Assembly: GCF_014899185.1 (NCBI RefSeq)
Contig: NZ_CP045201.1
Location: forward strand, 666,501 to 730,500
DNA length: 64,000 nt
Direction: 5' to 3'
Source: Pseudooceanicola spongiae
GTDB taxonomy: Bacteria > Pseudomonadota > Alphaproteobacteria > Rhodobacterales > Rhodobacteraceae
A program made the position numbers and the translations under genes. The notes under the pieces are model-generated. The model was not told the origin of the DNA, ran no database searches, and was given only the letters and a program-made list of their open reading frames with translations. Position 1 is the stretch's first letter. Each line of letters starts with the position of its first letter. Of the stretch, positions 35,679-47,379 are shown in pieces.

Positions 35679-36071
35679 TCAGGCAGCCGGGGCCGCCAGA
35701 TCCTCAAGGATCGGGCAGTCGGGGCGTGCGTCGCCATGGCAGCGGTGCACCAGCGTCGTCAGGGTCTTCTGCATCGCCTGCAGCTCGGCAATCTTGGCGG
35801 CGACCTTTTCCAGATTCGCCTCGGCTACGGCGCGCACATCTGCGCTGGCGCGGCTGCGATCATCGTAGAGCTCCAGCAGGGCGCGGCAATCCTCGGTGGA
35901 AAACCCGAGCGAACGGGAGCGGGCGACAAAGTTCAGCTTGTGCAGGTCTTTCTCGTCAAAGGTGCGATAGCCGTTTTCGCCGCGTCGGGGCGCAATCAGC
36001 CCGATATCCTCATAATACCGGATGGTTTTCGCGGGCAGGCCGCTGGCCGCCGCCACATCGCCGATGTTCAT
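35679..36071 (-). CDS. cueR: Cu(I)-responsive MerR-family regulator CueR
   Basis: The 130-residue regulator has an N-terminal MerR helix-turn-helix (MNIGDVAAASGLPAKTIRYY), a dimerisation helix and the metal loop with C111 and C119 (CHGDARPDC, C-x7-C). A serine at position 76 stands where divalent-metal MerR sensors carry cysteine, as in copper/silver sensors. The ATG at 36071 is used because residues upstream in the frame are not family-like. It is divergent from copA and should twist the 36106-36136 promoter. Confidence 0.9.
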   Translation of the reverse strand: MNIGDVAAASGLPAKTIRYYEDIGLIAPRRGENGYRTFDEKDLHKLNFVARSRSLGFSTEDCRALLELYDDRSRASADVRAVAEANLEKVAAKIAELQAMQKTLTTLVHRCHGDARPDCPILEDLAAPAA

Positions 36072-36105
36072 ATCCTGTCTCCTGAAACTCTTTCGGGCAA
36101 ATCCC

Positions 36106-36136
36106 TTGACCTTCCAGTCACTGGAAGCCCTATGTG
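36106..36136 (+). promoter_or_regulatory. CueR-type copA promoter with 19-bp spacer and dyad operator
   Basis: The -35 box TTGACC (36106-36111) and -10 box TATGTG (36131-36136) are 19 bp apart, the over-long spacing of MerR-controlled promoters. The dyad CTTCCAG-TCA-CTGGAAG (36111-36127) is centred in the spacer. It drives copA, 43 bp downstream. Confidence 0.85.
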
Positions 36137-36178
36137 TGGTGTCCAAGATGATTCTCCAAGACCTGTCAGGAGGCAGTC

Positions 36179-38626
<2,448 letters not shown>

Positions 38627-38637
38627 GGCATGAGGCC

Positions 38638-38667
38638 TCCTCTGGTCAGAGGGCTTTGACCAGAGGA
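38638..38667 (+). terminator. Stem-loop after copA
   Basis: Perfect 11-bp arms (38638-38648, TCCTCTGGTCA; 38657-38667) with an 8-base loop lie 11 bp beyond the copA stop. Confidence 0.75.
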
Positions 38668-39235
38668 ACGTCCCATAAGTGTTTGCCGTTTCGCGTCTAT
38701 TTCCAATCTGCATATCGCGTCGGATGATCCGACATAACGCGATCCTACCCAGAATCTGGTATTTCCATTGCGGGGGAAACTTGTGAAAATTCTGCTCCCG
38801 GCATTAACCATAAATCTGATTATTTGGTCCATAATTGTTAATCGCACATGGCCTATGAAGCGGTTTCCTTTTTAGTTAATTAGATCAAAAATTTAACTGT
38901 CATCCGGGTCCGCTCAGTTATTTCCTCAATATTTATCAGTACGTTGCATATCCATATACCAATGGCGAGCTGGCGTTAGTGTCGCCATATCTGACCGCGG
39001 AGGGAGACGGGCAGTCGCAATCATCCATAAGTATTATGGCGTGACGCTCAATCCTTAACCAACATGTAACTCCGGTAATTGAATTTTAATAATTTACGTG
39101 TGTTAATCTCCTCAATGGCGATTTTGTCTTGCCGTGTCTGGACGCTCTGGCGCGGCGATTGTGTGTAAATTTGGGGTCGACTGCAGCATCGCAACGGAAC
39201 GAAGCGATGTGTCGGAACACTCCGAGGGATGATTG
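38668..39235. other. AT-rich intergenic leader of the RTX-Hint gene
   Basis: This 568-bp stretch is much richer in A+T than its surroundings (for example 38860-38900 and 39070-39105) and contains no protein-like frame. One near-match to a CtrA-type site, TTAA-N7-GTAA, lies at 39055-39069. It probably holds the control region of the RTX-Hint gene and may have been acquired with it. Confidence 0.45.
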
Positions 39236-40594
39236 ATGAGTAGTGGTACTTCCGGTTCGGGATCTTCTGGTGGCAGCCAGTCTGGCAAGACACTTCAGGG
39301 GACAGACCGCGACGAAACGCTGGTCGGCGGCAACGGCAACGATCAGATCTTTGGCGGAAATGGCCGCGACAATATCTATGGCAAGGACGGCGATGACTCG
39401 CTTTACGGCCAAGGTGGTGAAGATCGCCTCTACGGCGGCAACGGCGATGACTACATCGACGGCGGCGAGTCGCGTGACACGATCATCGCCGGGGCTGGCA
39501 ATGATGATCTGCACGGCGGCGACGGCGAAGACCTGATTTATGGCGAATCCGGCGACGATACACTCGACGGTGGGCAGGGCCAGGACACGCTGTATGGCGG
39601 TGCCGGCAATGATGTTCTCAACGGCGGCGACACGGCCTGGAACAAGGGCGTCGACATCCTGTTTGGCGGCGACGGTGACGACACGCTGTCCTCCAACGGC
39701 AATCAGGATGAGCTGTACGGCGAGCAGGGCAGCGACACCTTTACCGTGATTGCGGACGGCTCGAACCTGAACAATCTCTATGTCGATGGCGGCGAGGATT
39801 GTGACAATACCGATCAGGACGTGCTCGATCTCAGCCAATATACTGCGAAATATCCCGACCTGCAGATCATCTATGAACAGGGCAATCCGCAGTCGGAAAG
39901 CGGCCGCATCCTACTCAAGACCGGCTGGGGGCAGGAGCTGGGGAGGATCACTTACAAGAATATCGAGGTCATTCGCACCGAACCCGTCGTGATCTGCTTT
40001 GCGCCGGGCACTCTGATCGCCACGATCAAGGGCGAGGTTCCGGTCGAACAGCTGCGTCCCGGCGCCCGGGTGATCACTCGTGACAATGGCATGCAGCAAT
40101 TGCACTGGATCGGCACGCGCAGGTTGAACGCGGCGGAGCTGGCCATGGCGCCGCATCTGCGGCCGGTGCGGATCCGCGCCGGGGCGCTTGGCCGGGGGCT
40201 GCCGGACCGCGACCTGACCGTCAGCCCGAACCACCGGATGCTGATCCGGTCTGACCGCGCCTCACTGCTCTATGAGGAAAGCGAAGTGCTGATCGCCGCG
40301 AAACATCTGGTCGGCATGCCGGGGGTCGAACGCCTTGATCAGGCGCAGGTCACCTACATTCACCTGCTGTTCGATCAGCATGAGGTGATCCTGGCCAATG
40401 GTGCCTGGAGCGAGAGCTTCCAACCCGGTGATTATTCGATGAAGGGTCTGGCGGAGGAGCAGCGCAGCGAGGTCTACCAACTCTTCCCCGAGCTGGTCGA
40501 GGCCGAGCATCTGGCGCAGTATTCTTCGGCCCGGCGCAGCCTGAAGCATCACGAGGTCAAGGTGCTGCGTGCCGGAAACGGTATCTTCGCCTGA
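39236..40594 (+). CDS. RTX repeat protein with C-terminal Hint (Hedgehog/intein) domain
   Basis: The 452-residue protein has a glycine/serine-rich N-terminus, RTX Ca2+-binding nonapeptides (about residues 20-165, GGNGDD and GGAGND types) and a linker. A Hint_2 domain starts near 256 with CFAPGTLIAT and continues with RPGARVITRDNG and TVSPNHRML. Hint domains can self-cleave at the initial cysteine; whether this one does is unknown. It lacks a Sec signal and probably leaves by type I secretion. The ATG at 39236 follows GAGGGA. It is a single gene behind a long AT-rich leader. Confidence 0.88.
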   Translation: MSSGTSGSGSSGGSQSGKTLQGTDRDETLVGGNGNDQIFGGNGRDNIYGKDGDDSLYGQGGEDRLYGGNGDDYIDGGESRDTIIAGAGNDDLHGGDGEDLIYGESGDDTLDGGQGQDTLYGGAGNDVLNGGDTAWNKGVDILFGGDGDDTLSSNGNQDELYGEQGSDTFTVIADGSNLNNLYVDGGEDCDNTDQDVLDLSQYTAKYPDLQIIYEQGNPQSESGRILLKTGWGQELGRITYKNIEVIRTEPVVICFAPGTLIATIKGEVPVEQLRPGARVITRDNGMQQLHWIGTRRLNAAELAMAPHLRPVRIRAGALGRGLPDRDLTVSPNHRMLIRSDRASLLYEESEVLIAAKHLVGMPGVERLDQAQVTYIHLLFDQHEVILANGAWSESFQPGDYSMKGLAEEQRSEVYQLFPELVEAEHLAQYSSARRSLKHHEVKVLRAGNGIFA

Positions 40595-40602
40595 GCTTGC
40601 GC

Positions 40603-41184
40603 TCAGCGCAGGGCACGCCAGTCGGCCCAGGCTTCGGGCGTATCCAGATCGGTCAGGGCATGGCGGTCTGGCAGGGGCACCAGATCCAGACGCGCGTGAT
40701 GGGCGGCGATCACCGGGCGGGCGCCCTGATCGCCGCTTATCTTTTGCAGGTCGGGGAAGAGAGCGTCGGGAAACAGCACCGGATGGCCCGGCTTCGCTCC
40801 GCTTGCCCCGCGCCCGATGCGCCCCTGCGGGGTAACGTGCGCAAGGGTCCGCAGGTCCTGCGTCGTCAGGTCAGGCATATCCGCGGGCAGGATCATCACG
40901 CCGGACAGTCCCGGCGGCAGCGCCGCCACCCCGGCACGGATCGAGGCAGCCATACCTTCAGAGGCATCGTCCACGAAAACCGGCTGAACCTGCAGCTCTG
41001 CCAATTCCGCGAGGCGCGGATGATCGGCTGAGGGCAGGGTCACGAGCACCGGCCCCAGATCTGCCGCCAGCGCGCGCTTGCACATGAGGCGCAGCAGGCT
41101 CTCGCCGTCGATCTGTTCGCGCAGCTTGTCGCCTCCGCGCATCCGAGATGAGGCACCGGCGGCCAGAACCAGAATGGCGATCAT
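40603..41184 (-). CDS. MobA-like NTP transferase (MocA/CoxC family)
   Basis: The 193-residue enzyme carries the nucleotidyltransferase start LVLAAGASSRMRGGDKLREQ and the metal region VMILPADMPDLT. It ends with a typical DLDTPEAWADW. Family members transfer CMP or GMP to molybdopterin or sugar phosphates; the donor and acceptor are not visible. It overlaps the RHH gene by 4 bp (ATGA) and is the last gene of a three-gene cassette. Confidence 0.85.
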   Translation of the reverse strand: MIAILVLAAGASSRMRGGDKLREQIDGESLLRLMCKRALAADLGPVLVTLPSADHPRLAELAELQVQPVFVDDASEGMAASIRAGVAALPPGLSGVMILPADMPDLTTQDLRTLAHVTPQGRIGRGASGAKPGHPVLFPDALFPDLQKISGDQGARPVIAAHHARLDLVPLPDRHALTDLDTPEAWADWRALR

Positions 41185-41411
41185 TCCGCTGCGACCTTCG
41201 CCTTCAGATCCTCAAGCACAAACAACCGGATGGCAGAGGCGAGGCCGACATCAAGTTCGCGCTTTGCGTCAATTTCGGCAGCCATCGCATTGATTGCAGT
41301 GTCTTTGTCCGCAGCTATCCTGCGAAACTCCTGCCAGAAGGCATCCTCCAGAGACACGCTGGTGCGATGGCCCCGCAGCGTGAGAGAGCGTTTCTTCGGG
41401 CGACCGCTCAT
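41181..41411 (-). CDS. Ribbon-helix-helix domain protein
   Basis: The 76-residue basic protein opens with KKRSLTLRGHRTSVSLEDAFWQEF, a ribbon-helix-helix signature of the type found beside fumC in Rhodobacteraceae. It may bind DNA; targets are unknown. It overlaps the DUF4169 gene upstream and the MobA-like gene downstream by 4 bp each. Confidence 0.8.
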   Translation of the reverse strand: MSGRPKKRSLTLRGHRTSVSLEDAFWQEFRRIAADKDTAINAMAAEIDAKRELDVGLASAIRLFVLEDLKAKVAAE

Positions 41412-41593
41412 TCCTCGGGGCCGTCCAGCTTGTGGCCCTCAAGGCGTGCGCTTTCCAGACGGGCGCGCTCTTCCTCCAGCGTCCGCTCGGCCTTGCTGCG
41501 CCCGAAACGGGCGGCATTGGCATCGCCCTTGGCGCGCTTTTCATCGCGGGCACGGGACTTGCGAAACTGGTTCAGGTTGGTGACTTTGCTCAT
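41408..41593 (-). CDS. DUF4169 family small protein
   Basis: The 61-residue highly charged protein (MSKVTNLNQFRKSRARDEKR...AERTLEEERARLES) fits DUF4169, a short helical family of unknown role. The ATG at 41593 is taken because the upstream residues are not conserved-looking. It heads the cassette downstream of fumC and overlaps the RHH gene. Confidence 0.82.
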   Translation of the reverse strand: MSKVTNLNQFRKSRARDEKRAKGDANAARFGRSKAERTLEEERARLESARLEGHKLDGPEE

Positions 41594-41650
41594 CCTGCCA
41601 CTCTGCCACTGCGCCGCGCGTCCGGCAAGAACACCCGGCGGAAACAAAAA

Positions 41651-41679
41651 GGGCGACGCCGAAAAAACCGGCGCCGCCC
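41651..41679 (-). terminator. fumC terminator
   Basis: An 11-bp stem with one mismatch (41651-41661 with 41669-41679) encloses AAAAAAC; on the minus strand TTTTTG follows. It lies 26 bp beyond the fumC stop. Confidence 0.7.
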
Positions 41680-41704
41680 CCGTGATATAAAAGAAACTTA
41701 GAGA

Positions 41705-43099
41705 TCAGTCTTTCGGGCCGATCATGTCTTCGGGCCGCACGACGCGGTCAAAGGTTTCGGCGTCGACGAAGCCGAGCGCGATGGCCTCTTCCTTCAGCGT
41801 GGTGCCGTTCTTATGCGCGGTCTTGGCGACCTTGGTGGCGTTGTCATAGCCGATGGTCGGCGCCAGCGCTGTCACCAGCATCAGCGACTCTTTCATCAGC
41901 TTGTCGATCCGCTCCACGTTGGCCTGCGTGCCGACGACCATGTTGTCTGTGAAGGCCGAGGCGCTGTCGCCCAAAAGCTGCATGGATTGCAGCACGTTGT
42001 AGGACATCATCGGGTTGTAGACGTTCAGCTCAAAATGGCCCTGGCTGCCAGCGATGCCGACGGCGGCGTCATTGCCCATGACGTGCGCGCAGACCATCGT
42101 CAGAGCCTCCGCCTGCGTCGGGTTGACCTTGCCCGGCATGATCGACGACCCCGGCTCGTTCTCCGGCAGGATCAGCTCGCCCAGACCCGAACGCGGGCCG
42201 GAGCCGAGCAGACGCATGTCGTTGGCGATCTTGAACAGCGAGGCCGCAACAGACTTCAGCGCGCCCGAGAACATGACCATCGCGTCATGGGCCGCGAGGG
42301 CTTCGAACTTGTTCGGCGCGGTGACGAAGGGCAGGCCGGTGATTTCGGCCATGTTCGCCGCGACCATCTCGCCCCAGCCTTTTTTCGTGTTGAGCCCGGT
42401 GCCGACAGCGGTGCCGCCCTGCGCCAGCTCATAGATGTCGGGCAGGCAGGATTCGACGCGCTCGATCGCTTTCTTGACCTGATGCGCATAGCCGCCGAAT
42501 TCCTGGCCCAGCGTCAGCGGGGTGGCATCCTGCGTGTGGGTGCGGCCGATCTTGATGATATCCTTGAACTCTTCCGACTTCGCCGCCAGCGCGGCCTGCA
42601 GCTTGCGAAGGCCCGGCAGCAAGATGTCACGCGCCTGCATGGCAATGCCGACGTGCATGGCGGTCGGGAAGGTATCGTTGGAGGACTGACCCATGTTGCA
42701 ATGGTCGTTCGGGTGCACGGGCTTCTTGCTGCCCATCACGCCGCCCATCATTTCGATCGCGCGGTTCGAGATCACCTCGTTCGCGTTCATGTTCGACTGC
42801 GTGCCCGAGCCGGTCTGCCAGACCACCAGCGGGAAGTTGTCGTCGAACTTGCCGTCGATCACTTCGGTCGCGGCGGCGATGATTGCGTCACCGATCTGCT
42901 GGTCGATATCGCCGAGGGTCAGGTTCGCCTGAGCGCAGGCTTTCTTGACCACGCCGAGGGCGCGAATGATCGGCACCGGCTGCTTTTCCCAACCAATGGG
43001 AAAGTTCATGATCGAGCGCTGAGTCTGCGCGCCCCAATATTTGTCAGCAGGAACCTCTAGCGGGCCGAAGCTGTCGGTTTCGGTGCGGGTATTGGTCAT
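41705..43099 (-). CDS. fumC: Fumarate hydratase class II
   Basis: The 464-residue TCA-cycle enzyme interconverts fumarate and malate without an iron-sulfur cluster. It shows the family signature [11 protein letters not shown], the substrate region [10 protein letters not shown] and [21 protein letters not shown]. Its N-terminus ([20 protein letters not shown]) is complete. It is followed after a terminator by the DUF4169-RHH-MobA cassette. Confidence 0.97.
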   Translation of the reverse strand: MTNTRTETDSFGPLEVPADKYWGAQTQRSIMNFPIGWEKQPVPIIRALGVVKKACAQANLTLGDIDQQIGDAIIAAATEVIDGKFDDNFPLVVWQTGSGTQSNMNANEVISNRAIEMMGGVMGSKKPVHPNDHCNMGQSSNDTFPTAMHVGIAMQARDILLPGLRKLQAALAAKSEEFKDIIKIGRTHTQDATPLTLGQEFGGYAHQVKKAIERVESCLPDIYELAQGGTAVGTGLNTKKGWGEMVAANMAEITGLPFVTAPNKFEALAAHDAMVMFSGALKSVAASLFKIANDMRLLGSGPRSGLGELILPENEPGSSIMPGKVNPTQAEALTMVCAHVMGNDAAVGIAGSQGHFELNVYNPMMSYNVLQSMQLLGDSASAFTDNMVVGTQANVERIDKLMKESLMLVTALAPTIGYDNATKVAKTAHKNGTTLKEEAIALGFVDAETFDRVVRPEDMIGPKD

Positions 43100-43200
43100 A
43101 AATCAGCTCTCCCAATGGATCTTGCGAACGTCATACCGTATCTCGCCCCGGTTTCAATGCCGTTCGCGCCAACAGTCGCACGCGCAAAGCCTGACCCGCC

Positions 43201-43800
43201 TCAATGCGTTGCGCGGCGAAACTCGAACACACGGGCCGGGGGAAGATTGGCCCAGACGGTGCCACGTTTGCGCGCGGTGAGGCCCATTTCGGCCTGCACC
43301 TCCGGCGGAATCGGCGCATTGGGGCTATAGGTGATCTGGGCGAAGAACCCGTCGGGGGCCATCACGTTGAAGGCGCGTCCCACCACTTCGCGCTGGATCT
43401 GGGGCCGGGCCAGCACCGGCACGCCCGAGATCACGCAGCCAAGGTTGCTGACGCCGATCTGCTCGATGTCCTGCGCCGGCTGGTTCAGCACGCGGACACC
43501 GGGAAACTTGCGCCTCAGCTCTTCGCAAAAGCGCGGGTTCAGCTCCATCAGGATCAGCCGCTCTGGCGCGACGCCACGCTCCAGCATGGCGCGGGTGAAG
43601 GATCCGGTGCCGGGCCCGATCTCAAGGATCGGTCCGACGACATCTTCGACGCCCTCTGTCATCTTGCGCGCGACGGCGGCGGAGGAGGGCGCAATCGCCG
43701 ACACCTCCATCGGATTGCGCATCATCTGCCCGAGGAACACGGTAAAATCGCTGGCCACCTTGGTCGCCTCCCTTGCACTTGTCACTTTGGGCAAAGTCAT
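43201..43800 (-). CDS. SAM-dependent methyltransferase, phospholipid N-methyltransferase (PmtA)-like
   Basis: The 199-residue enzyme has the SAM site ILEIGPGTGSFTRAML (about residues 58-73). Other family-like stretches are RNPMEVSAIAPSSAAVARKM, LILMELNPRFCEELRRKFPG and SGVPVLARP. This pattern is that of Sinorhizobium-type phosphatidylethanolamine N-methyltransferases. The ATG at 43800 (MTLPKVTS) is preferred over an upstream ATG. An rRNA dimethylase-like function is the alternative. Confidence 0.78.
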   Translation of the reverse strand: MTLPKVTSAREATKVASDFTVFLGQMMRNPMEVSAIAPSSAAVARKMTEGVEDVVGPILEIGPGTGSFTRAMLERGVAPERLILMELNPRFCEELRRKFPGVRVLNQPAQDIEQIGVSNLGCVISGVPVLARPQIQREVVGRAFNVMAPDGFFAQITYSPNAPIPPEVQAEMGLTARKRGTVWANLPPARVFEFRRATH

Positions 43801-44027
43801 ACGCAGCAAAACGGTAAGGCGCACAGGGGCGTCGTGCTGAATTTACAAAAAATTCACCGAAATCAGCGCTCTAGCTGTGGCAGTCTAGGATGAGAGCAGG
43901 GCGTTCCGACCGATGGTCGCGGGCGCGGTTCGGCGTTTCTGATCGGGTTTTGCCGGGCGGAAAAGGGCCTGAAAAACGGGCGGCACGATTGAGCCTCAGC
44001 GCGCGCCGACTCAGCAAGCCGGACATG

Positions 44028-44061
44028 AAAACCCCCTGAACGCCGAGGGGCACACAGGGGG
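44028..44061 (-). terminator. sspB terminator
   Basis: On the minus strand CCCCCTG (44061-44055) pairs with CAGGGGG (44038-44032), followed by TTTT (44031-44028), 25 bp beyond the sspB stop. Confidence 0.7.
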
Positions 44062-44085
44062 ATGTGGCAGAGCAGAGAGCGCCGC

Positions 44086-44607
44086 TTACTTGCGGAACTT
44101 GTCCAGACTCACGACCTCGGCATCCTGACCCGGGCGCTTGTCGTTTTTCCGGGGGCCGTCTTTCTTCGAGCGGTCGCGCAGGGGGCGGGGCGGCTCCGGT
44201 GGGGTCGGATCGTCTTCGCCGTCCATCAGATCGTCATCCTCATCTTCCGCGCCGCCCTGCGTTTCAAAGCGCAGGCCGAATTCGACCGAGGGGTCGACAA
44301 AGGTCTGGATGGAATCGAAGGGCACGGTCATCCGTTCCGGCGCATCCCCGAAGTTCAGCGTCACGGCAAAGCCATGGTCGGTGACCTCAAGATTGTCGAA
44401 CCAGTGCTGGATCACCACCGTCATTTCGTGCGGATAGCGTTCCTTCAACCAGTCGGCCAGCTCGGCCTCCGGATGGGTGGTGTCGAAGGTGATGAAGAAA
44501 TGATGCGCGCCGGGCAGGCCGTTGTCGGCGATGTCCGTCAGGACCTCCTGAATGAGGCTGCGCATCGCGCGATGCATGAGATTGCCGTAGTCGATTGTGC
44601 GAGGCAT
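44086..44607 (-). CDS. sspB: ClpXP adaptor SspB (alphaproteobacterial type)
   Basis: The 173-residue protein opens with IDYGNLMHRAMRSLIQEVL and has HHFFITFDTTHPEAELADWL, the DUF1321/SspB-alpha family pattern. A charged proline-rich linker leads to a C-terminal tail (EVVSLDKFRK) that should contact ClpX. It tethers ssrA-tagged proteins to ClpXP; the tag-encoding ssrA gene is 2.8 kb away. The ATG at 44607 is taken as the start. Confidence 0.9.
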   Translation of the reverse strand: MPRTIDYGNLMHRAMRSLIQEVLTDIADNGLPGAHHFFITFDTTHPEAELADWLKERYPHEMTVVIQHWFDNLEVTDHGFAVTLNFGDAPERMTVPFDSIQTFVDPSVEFGLRFETQGGAEDEDDDLMDGEDDPTPPEPPRPLRDRSKKDGPRKNDKRPGQDAEVVSLDKFRK

Positions 44608-44720
44608 GGTGTCTTCCGCTTCTTTCGGGTGAGCATAGGGGATTCGATCCAAAACGAAAGGTCGCTGCCGGAAATTTCTGTCGGATCGGCGGGTGTTGGA
44701 ACGGCGGGGTCACCGCCGGG

Positions 44721-46001
44721 TCAGGCCATCCAGCGCCCCAGAGCCAGACCGGCCAGCGCCATGCAGGCCAGCGCAGGCAACAGGCCAAGGCGCAGCGCGA
44801 ATATCAGCGCCCCCGCGATCACCAGCAGCACCAGCGCAATGGGCTGCACGCTGGCCAGGACCGGCCAGGGCAGGGCGTGATAGGTTTGCACCACGTCGAA
44901 CACCACATGCAGCGTGAACCACACCGCCAGATTGGCGATGATGCCGACGACGGCGGCGGTGATGGCGCGCAGGGCGGCGGCCAGGCGGGGCTGGGTCAGC
45001 AGCCGCTCGACATAGGGCGCAAAGGCGAAAATCCACAGGAAACACGGCACGAAGGTGACCCAGAGCACCAGCACACCCGCGCCCGCGCCATAAATCGGCC
45101 CATGGCGCAGCGCTGCGGCCAGCATGCCGACAAACTGCGTCACCAGAATCAGCGGCCCCGGCGTCGTCTCGGCCAGACCGAGGGCATCGATCATCTGCTC
45201 GGCGCTCAGCCAGGCATGATCCTGCACCACGGTCTGCGTCATCCAGGCCAGCAGGGCATAGGCGCCGCCAAAGCTGATAACGGCCAGTTTTGAAAAGAAA
45301 AACCCAAGCTCGGCCAGAAAATCCGACCCCACCAGCCAGAGCGTCAGCGTCGGGGCCGCCCACAGGGTGCCCCAAATCGCTACCATGCCCATGGTCCGGC
45401 GCAGCGGCGGCGGGGCGGAGGTGTCAGGCGGCACCGGCGCTGCCGCCCCGCTCGCATTGCGCAAATAACCCCAGAGGCCTGCTCCCAGCACGATCAGCGG
45501 AAACGGCAGGCCGATGGCAAAGATCGCCAGAAAGGCCAGTGTCGCCAGTGCAAACCCCTCGCGTCCGTTCAGCGCCTTGTTCGACAGTCGTATCAGCGCC
45601 TGCAGCACGATCATCACGACCAGCGCCTTGATGCCCAGAAATGCCTGCTGCACTAGTGGCACAGCGCCCCATTCGACATAGAGGATCGCCAGCGCGCCAA
45701 TCACCAAAGCGCCGGGAATGACGAAGAGCAACCCGGCCAGCAGCCCTCCCGCGACGCCGCGCAGCAGCCAGCCGCAATAGGTTGCCAGCTGCATCGCCTC
45801 GGGGCCGGGCAGCAACATGCAAAAGCTCAGCGCGCCGAGAAAGCTCTGCTCGCCGATCCAGGCCCGCCGGGCGACAAGCTCATCATGCATCACGGAAACT
45901 TGAGCCGCCGGTCCGCCAAAACTGACCACGCCAATGCGTCCAAAGGCTGCGAACATGGCAGCCAAAGACGGCGGATTCCCCTGAGGCGTCGGGTTTTGCA
46001 T
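44721..46001 (-). CDS. chrA: Chromate efflux transporter (ChrA/CHR family)
   Basis: The 426-residue membrane protein consists of two homologous CHR halves. Each has a FGRIGVVSFGGP or FFFSKLAVISFGGAYALL motif followed by LLPGPEA or TTPGPL. About ten membrane helices are present. Known members export chromate, and some transport sulfate-like ions. The ATG at 46001 fits the family start; residues upstream look untranslated. It is transcribed alone. Confidence 0.92.
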   Translation of the reverse strand: MQNPTPQGNPPSLAAMFAAFGRIGVVSFGGPAAQVSVMHDELVARRAWIGEQSFLGALSFCMLLPGPEAMQLATYCGWLLRGVAGGLLAGLLFVIPGALVIGALAILYVEWGAVPLVQQAFLGIKALVVMIVLQALIRLSNKALNGREGFALATLAFLAIFAIGLPFPLIVLGAGLWGYLRNASGAAAPVPPDTSAPPPLRRTMGMVAIWGTLWAAPTLTLWLVGSDFLAELGFFFSKLAVISFGGAYALLAWMTQTVVQDHAWLSAEQMIDALGLAETTPGPLILVTQFVGMLAAALRHGPIYGAGAGVLVLWVTFVPCFLWIFAFAPYVERLLTQPRLAAALRAITAAVVGIIANLAVWFTLHVVFDVVQTYHALPWPVLASVQPIALVLLVIAGALIFALRLGLLPALACMALAGLALGRWMA

Positions 46002-46107
46002 GGCGGCTCCTCGGCTTTGGGTCGCTTGCGGATCTTTTACGGCGCCCGACCTGCGGCGCATCCTTTGCGGCTGCCGGGGGGGTGGTCAACCCTGTTTGCA
46101 GGGCGGC

Positions 46108-47226
46108 TCAGCGTAACGCAGCGGTCTGGTACAGCTTGACCCGCAGACCGCCATGGGCGACCGGCGCGCCCGGCGCAAGAAAGGACAGCCCGGTGGCCTG
46201 CGCCAGCTGCGGATCACTGGTGACAATGCCGACACGCCAGCCTGAAAACCGCGTCTTCAGAACCGTGCCGAGCGTCGCATGCACCGAGAACAGCAGCTTG
46301 CGATTGCCTATCCGCTCTCCGTAAGGCGGGTTCACCATGACGATGCCGGGCTCCGCGCCCTCGGGCGGTGTCAGATCCGCGACCGAGACATTCTGGAAAT
46401 CAATCGCGGCGCCCAGCCCCGCCGCCTCGGCATTGCCACGGCTCATGCGGATGGCGCCGGGGTCGCGGTCGCTGCCCTGAAACTGTGGCAGATCGCTGCG
46501 CGGGGCCGGGCAGGCGGCCTTCATGTCGGCCCAGCGATCGGCGTTGAAACTGGCCAGATCCTCAAAGGCGAAGCGGCGCGAGCGCCCCGGCATCAGACCG
46601 GCGGCCATCTCGGCCGCCTCCAGCACGAAGGTGCCCGAACCGCACATCGGATCGACCACCGCCTGGCTGCCGTCATAGCCGCACTGGCGCAGAAACAGCG
46701 CCGCCAGAGTCTCGCGCATCGGCGCCTTGCCGACAGCGGGTTTGTGGCCGCGTTTGTGCAAACTCTCGCCCGAGGTGTCGATACTGAAGGTGACGATGTC
46801 CTTCTCGATCCGCGCCCGCAGCACAAGATCGGCGGTCTTGTCGATCACCGCGCCGAACTCTTCGACCAGAGCGGTTTCGATGCGCTGCTGCGCGGCGCCG
46901 GCGTGATAGATCTTGGAGCGTTGTGAGGCCGTGACCTCGACGCGCAGAGGAACATCGGCGCGCAGCGTTTCCCCCCAGGGAAAGGCGCGCGCTTTCTTGT
47001 CGAGCTCAGCGAGGTGATAAGCGGGAAAAGAGCCTATACGCGCCAGCACACGCCCGGCGCCCCGCATCACCAGATTGGCGCGCCAGACCGTGGTCCAGTG
47101 GCCCTTGAAGGTGACACCGCCGGGCACGACGACGGCATGGGCAAAGCCATTGGCCACGGCCTCTTCGCGTAGCACGTCTTCGAGCCCGGGTGCGGAGGAG
47201 AGGAAAATTTCAAAAGGAGCTGTCAT
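46108..47226 (-). CDS. THUMP-domain 23S rRNA/tRNA guanine-N2 methyltransferase (RlmL N-half-like)
   Basis: The 372-residue protein has an N-terminal ferredoxin-like/THUMP region (FLSSAPGLEDVLREEA and RVEVTASQRSKIYH). The methyltransferase domain shows VVDPMCGSGTFVLEAA (SAM site) and the catalytic MVNPPYGERIG. It resembles the N2-guanine methylase part of RlmL (YcbY/YpsC family). The ATG at 47226 is chosen at the conserved start. It acts on RNA in the cytoplasm. Confidence 0.9.
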   Translation of the reverse strand: MTAPFEIFLSSAPGLEDVLREEAVANGFAHAVVVPGGVTFKGHWTTVWRANLVMRGAGRVLARIGSFPAYHLAELDKKARAFPWGETLRADVPLRVEVTASQRSKIYHAGAAQQRIETALVEEFGAVIDKTADLVLRARIEKDIVTFSIDTSGESLHKRGHKPAVGKAPMRETLAALFLRQCGYDGSQAVVDPMCGSGTFVLEAAEMAAGLMPGRSRRFAFEDLASFNADRWADMKAACPAPRSDLPQFQGSDRDPGAIRMSRGNAEAAGLGAAIDFQNVSVADLTPPEGAEPGIVMVNPPYGERIGNRKLLFSVHATLGTVLKTRFSGWRVGIVTSDPQLAQATGLSFLAPGAPVAHGGLRVKLYQTAALR

Positions 47227-47294
47227 AGCCGCGTGATATCGACAATCACGGCAGGCGGCGAGGTCAAAATTCACCGAGTGAGCGACGCCAATCA

Positions 47295-47364
47295 GGCTTC
47301 TTCTTGCTCTCATATTCCAGGGGTGAATTGCGCCGCAGGCGCAAGAGGGGACAGCGTCCCCTGA
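47295..47364 (-). repeat. Intergenic palindromic repeat, copy A
   Basis: Read on the minus strand, this contains the dyad GGGGACGCTGTCCCC, a second GC dyad (TTGCGCCTGCGGCGCAA), CACCCCTGGAATAT and GCAAGAAGAAGCC. It is the inverted partner of copy B across ssrA; copies C and partial D lie near eno and fur. Confidence 0.65.
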
Positions 47365-47379
47365 CCGAGTAAGGAAATG

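Noticed and set aside
39055..39069. CtrA-like TTAA-N7-GTAA site
   Set aside because: One mismatch in an AT-rich region where such matches arise by chance; mentioned only under the intergenic entry.
43871..44053. Short minus-strand frame of 60 codons between pmtA-like and sspB genes
   Set aside because: No RBS, low-complexity arginine-rich product, and it overlaps the sspB terminator.
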